NCBI GenBank assembly: GCA_905182995.1
Contig: CAJJDP010000014.1
Location: 8,856 to 72,855, forward strand
Direction of reading: 5' to 3'
DNA length: 64,000 bases
From: Paramecium octaurelia
Lineage: Eukaryota; Ciliophora; Oligohymenophorea; Peniculida; Parameciidae
A model generated the notes under the pieces. That model had not been told where the DNA came from. It did no database searches and worked only from the letters and a program-made list of their open reading frames with translations. This document shows positions 60,672-64,000 of the stretch, one piece after another (within the stretch, counting starts at the first letter, position 1; the number at the start of each line of letters is the position of its first letter). The position numbers and the translations under genes were made by a program.

Positions 60672-61449
60672 TCATTTGAGTAATAGATCCTCTATCTCTG
60701 ACTTTAAATTGCCATTCTTTAATTCTTACAGCAAGGATTTTGTGTCAGGATAAGCTTCCATTATAAGTGTCATGTCTTTATCGTCAACATTCAGCATGTC
60801 TCTTATTTCTAAATCTAATATGTTCAGCTAATAATTTACATTATGATTATTCACTACGTCTGCGTGTTTACATTAAAGGCGCATCTTACTAATCTAGAAG
60901 TCTACGTTTTCTCTTTAAATTGATAAATTGACGATCTCCGCTCTGCTTTTTTATTTCATCATAATCCAGTAGACTGTCCTCTTCTTGAGGTATGTCCTTA
61001 ATCATTTTGAGGTTCAGCTTGACTTTGGTACCTTTTACCTAGACAGGTAGGTTCTAATCAGTTTTTGGTTAAGCTGGATTAGGAGGCTAAATTGGAAAGG
61101 GCATAACCATTTGTTGATGGGGTTGCATTTGTGGCTGAGAATTTGGAAATGGCATGCGCAAAGGGCCCAAGGAAGACATGGATGGAATTTATTGCATTTA
61201 CTGCATTTGTTGTAGTTGTTGCATCATAAAGTATTAGGGTGCATAGTTCATGTAGGACTGCCTAAATATTCATTAATGCATAGACTATATAGTATAATAG
61301 GTATAAGTGGATGAAAAAATGCTGATGTTTACATACATAAATTGGGGATTTTGGTAAATCATTTGTGCCTACGGAGTCTGCTGCATTTGAGGGTACATTT
61401 GAGGCTTGGCTTTGAGCATTGCTAGATAATCTTAGTTAGGAAAACTCAT
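60672..61449 (-). CDS. Gln/Met/Pro-rich protein with charged C-terminus
   Basis: Starts MSFPNQDYLAMLKAKPQMYP at 61449. The first 140 residues are Gln/Met/Pro/Tyr-rich (QMQQTPQAQMIYQNPQFMY, MMQQLQQMQQMQQIPSMSSL), like transcription or RNA-granule proteins. The C-terminal part is charged (DIPQEEDSLLDYDEIKK, FINLKRKRRLLDQQDAP, a possible nuclear signal) and ends ELKNGNLKSEIEDLLLK. Two introns are needed: 24 nt (GTCTAT...TTTAG near 61266-61289, unusual GTC start) and 25 nt (near 60818-60842). No family recognised. Confidence 0.65.
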
Positions 61450-62277
61450 TTTTCTGATATTTAAATATATCTCTAAGAATAAAACACAGATTTGATATTT
61501 AGATTTACAAAAGATATTATGCCATTTCAAAGGGGCTTATTTCATTCTCAAACCTTTGAATTTTGGTTTCTCAACTTGAATAAATGAGTATCAAACAATA
61601 AGCAAGTAGCCTATAATGAGTTATCAGAGAGAAAATGCTGTGAAAAAGCAAAACTCATATTTCAAACACGAATATTGGAAACTCAAGAGTTTGAAAAGCA
61701 TACAATTATTTGTCTTTACGAAAAGAATTAAATGTTATGCTCCTTAGAGCAGAAAGAAGATTATTGATTTAGTAATTATTATTAGACATTATATTTTAAC
61801 TAACGAAAGGATTCCATCTCAATTTCTTAATGTTGATTTTTAATATACGAAAACAAATGTAATAATTTTGTTAATTTTATTACACTCCAACATAAAATGA
61901 AATAGTAATCAATATTAATTCTAGAGTGTAAAAATGTTTAAACAATACTTTAATTAGCTTTGTAGAAAAAGATAATACTACAATATATACATTAAAATTG
62001 TTAGTGTGCAATCCTTATGTTCTAAAAGATTTGCTCTCAACACTCATATGAATAATAACTTGATGATTATTGTAATATATGTAAATATTGATTAAATGGT
62101 AAATTCATATTAAGGTATTAGCATAGAGAGGTGAAATCCTCAAAGGAATTACTGTTCACCTATTATTATTTTACAGAATTTATAGGATTATTGTTGGATT
62201 ATAATTTTAATAATATATATTTTTTGTTTGATTTCAATGAGGAAGTGATTGATTACTTTGATTATTATTATAAATAA
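61450..62277. other. 0.8-kb divergent intergenic region
   Basis: AT-rich, with no long open frame. It holds the promoters of the Q/M-rich gene (-) and the p28 gene (+). No RNA gene or repeat recognised. Confidence 0.4.
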
Positions 62278-63011
62278 TGAACGACATATTACCAGCCCCA
62301 AGTCTTGTTAAATATAGTAATCCAATTCTCATATCTAACAGCTAAAAGAAACAAATCAAATAACAGCCTCCAAGTAATACAGAAGATATTTTGAATGCAA
62401 TTCTGCTTCCTCGAGAATTTAATCATTAGAAAAATTAATTGCAAATTTAATGTGTTTCTCCTGCACCTTCAACGAAATAGGATGTGTTGGAATTACAAGA
62501 CAAATTGGATAAGTGGTTATAATAACGGCTTGCAAGGGAGACTGGCTTATGTCCAATTAGAGAGGAGTTATATTCATAATGTTTTGATGAATTAATACGA
62601 TAAATCACAATAAATTGTGCAGAAAGAGGTATGTTGCTAGTGACAGTGCGCAATGAAGTTCGGATGGTTATATAGACATATTAAACTTTGTATGCCTCAA
62701 GTATTGCTTTTGGGATGAGAAAGTTTTTATCTGAAGAGGAAAAAAAGGTATGAAACAAACACAATGTATAGGCTGAATACAGATAGAGGATTAAGTAACT
62801 CGAATAAGAGTGCTCGGAGCTCCAAAGATAAGTAGAAAATCTAGAGTAGAAGCTATGTGACACAAAGCAGTAGGATTAATTGAAAAGAGAGTAAACTAAA
62901 GAAACACACACAGAAATTATAACCTAATTAAAAACAGATATAAAAAACAAGGTCTCTGGGGATCTAGAAAAAATACTTACTGGATAAAGAAAATTACCTG
63001 ACAAGAAGTGA
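62278..63011 (+). CDS. DNALI1: Axonemal inner-arm dynein light chain p28
   Basis: Light chain of single-headed inner dynein arms in cilia (Chlamydomonas p28/IDA4 family). Starts MNDILPAPSLVKYSNPILIS. The family block is clear: AILLPREFNHQKNQLQIQCV, SPAPSTKQDVLELQDKLDKW, LARETGLCPIREELYSQCFD, ELIRQITINCAERGMLLVTV, IQTYQTLYASSIAFGMRKFL. A 24-nt intron (62748-62771) precedes the C-terminal coiled coil (AEYRQRIKQLEQECSELQRQ) and the end LTGQRKLPDKK. About 235 residues, complete. Confidence 0.95.
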
Positions 63012-63320
63012 CAGCATATATGTTTTGATATTATTAAGTTAAGAGTTAGATTAATATATTTCCTAGGATCCTAATAAAATCCCTTTATGTGAGCTTAATT
63101 TAATAGTTATACATTTTCAATTTATTTATAACCTTTTTATTTCTTTTCCACAATATTTTCCAATAAAAGTGGATTACTATTAAGACATTTTGGATGTATT
63201 TTTATAAGCTTAATCTAAATGTATTTATGCAGTAAACTTATCTAAAGCATAAGATTTAGTATCAAGGGAGAATAAGATAAAAATTTAAATTACAATAACT
63301 AAATGAACTTATTTGATATA
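63012..63320. other. Convergent intergenic region
   Basis: About 310 bp of AT-rich DNA between two stop codons. Nothing recognised. Confidence 0.4.
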
Positions 63321-64000
63321 TCATTAGTTCATTAACGATACCTTTGCACTTGATGCCACTTATGGAGTCTTTTTAAAGAACTTATTATAAACAAAAAAGG
63401 CTCCACCCAATAAAGCAAGTCCGCCTAAAATTCCTAGTAAGATCCAAAGCCAAACGAGGGAACTAAAGTATAATAAATAAAAGAATACCTTCCACCATCA
63501 CCATCGTCAGGAGGAGGAGGAGGATTATTATTATTAATAATTTCAAAGGCTCCTAGTGCAGAACTGTAATCATTTTCAATTTACAATTCTATTATCTAAG
63601 TTTGTACTTTGTCTCCAGACACTATTTTAATTTTAGGAACATCATGAATAGTGTATTTCTTGACTACATAATTATAGGTTTTGCCATCTTATTCTATGTT
63701 TGTATAAATTGAGGGCTTTTATATTATACATATTAAATACCTCAGTTTAATTTGTAGGTTTTTAGATAACAAGAGCGAATTAAGAGTTGGAAGCAATGTG
63801 CTTAACAATTTCTGCTCCAGAGATTGTTAACATCTTAGCTGTTGAATCAGCACCTAAGGCTGTTGTGGCTGGCAATTAATACATGCTAATCATTAGATGA
63901 GATGAATTATAATAAGGAACAGCAGCATGTCCTTATCCAATGGCAAACTTATTCAAGGTCTTCATAGTTCCATAATGATTCAATAAAAATGGAACGCTGG
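63321..64000 (-). CDS. Single-pass membrane protein, C-terminal part
   Basis: The gene continues beyond the right edge, so the start is missing. The visible part reads LLNHYGTMKTLNKFAIGQGH, SSHLMISMYQLPATTALGAD and KIVSGDKVQTQIIELQIEND (extracellular), then an Asn/Pro/Asp/Gly linker (NNNNPPPPPDDGDGG) and one membrane helix (LVWLWILLGILGGLALLGGA) with a short basic tail ending KVSLMNQ at TGA 63323-63321. Two introns, 25 nt (near 63736) and 26 nt (near 63463-63488). Type I membrane orientation. Family not recognised. Confidence 0.75.

Noticed and set aside
1..64000. Possible CRISPR arrays, prophage, IS elements or operons
   Set aside because: The code, introns and gene content are those of a ciliate macronucleus; no direct-repeat arrays, transposase or integrase were seen.

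Overview
The window is macronuclear-type DNA of a ciliate, almost certainly a Paramecium. Genes read through TAA and TAG as glutamine and stop only at TGA. The AT content is very high, genes are tightly packed, and almost every gene carries GTA...TAG introns of about 17-35 nt. A trichocyst matrix protein gene supports the assignment. All coordinates and exon joins were worked out by hand under the ciliate code; open reading frames called with the standard code cover only fragments of these genes.

Layout. 1-9 kb: tail of a TPR gene, a decayed WD40 gene, a coiled-coil gene (-), a WD40 gene (-), cyclase-associated protein (+). 9-16 kb: an atypical Rho GTPase, kinesin-associated protein KAP3, the meiotic protein HOP2, a coiled-coil gene, a small kinase, and a doubtful hydrophobic ORF. 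16-26 kb: TBC Rab-GAP, histone H2B, a serine carboxypeptidase homologue lacking its catalytic residues, an IQ/MORN protein, a PP2C phosphatase and a two-pass sensor-like protein (-). 26-31 kb: two convergent genes whose stop codons abut, a small gene, an unresolved gene, and a pseudogene with in-frame TGAs. 31-42 kb: a three-PHD chromatin protein ending in a PIP-box-like motif, the trichocyst protein, a coiled-coil gene (-), proteasome beta5, another coiled-coil gene, an RSP2-like radial spoke protein and a WD40 gene. 42-49 kb: a TTL-family ligase, a GPR180/TMEM145-like membrane protein, NudC, a hypothetical gene and Tim17. 48.8-52 kb: a B-box/ePHD gene plus a 1218-bp truncated second copy flanked by an N, probably an assembly artefact. 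52-54.7 kb: a wrecked cysteine-rich surface-protein gene. 54.8-64 kb: a kinase, roadblock dynein light chain, coiled-coil genes, a Q/M-rich protein, dynein light chain p28 and the end of a membrane protein.

Many genes serve cilia and microtubule transport (KAP3, RSP2-like, TTL ligase, NudC, roadblock, p28), as expected in a ciliate. They lie on both strands among unrelated genes and do not look like an operon. No convincing new multi-gene system was found. The observations most worth checking are the five in-frame TGAs of one pseudogene, the catalytically dead carboxypeptidase, the PIP-box-like tail of the PHD protein, the 0-14 bp gene spacings, and the duplicated segment next to the N.
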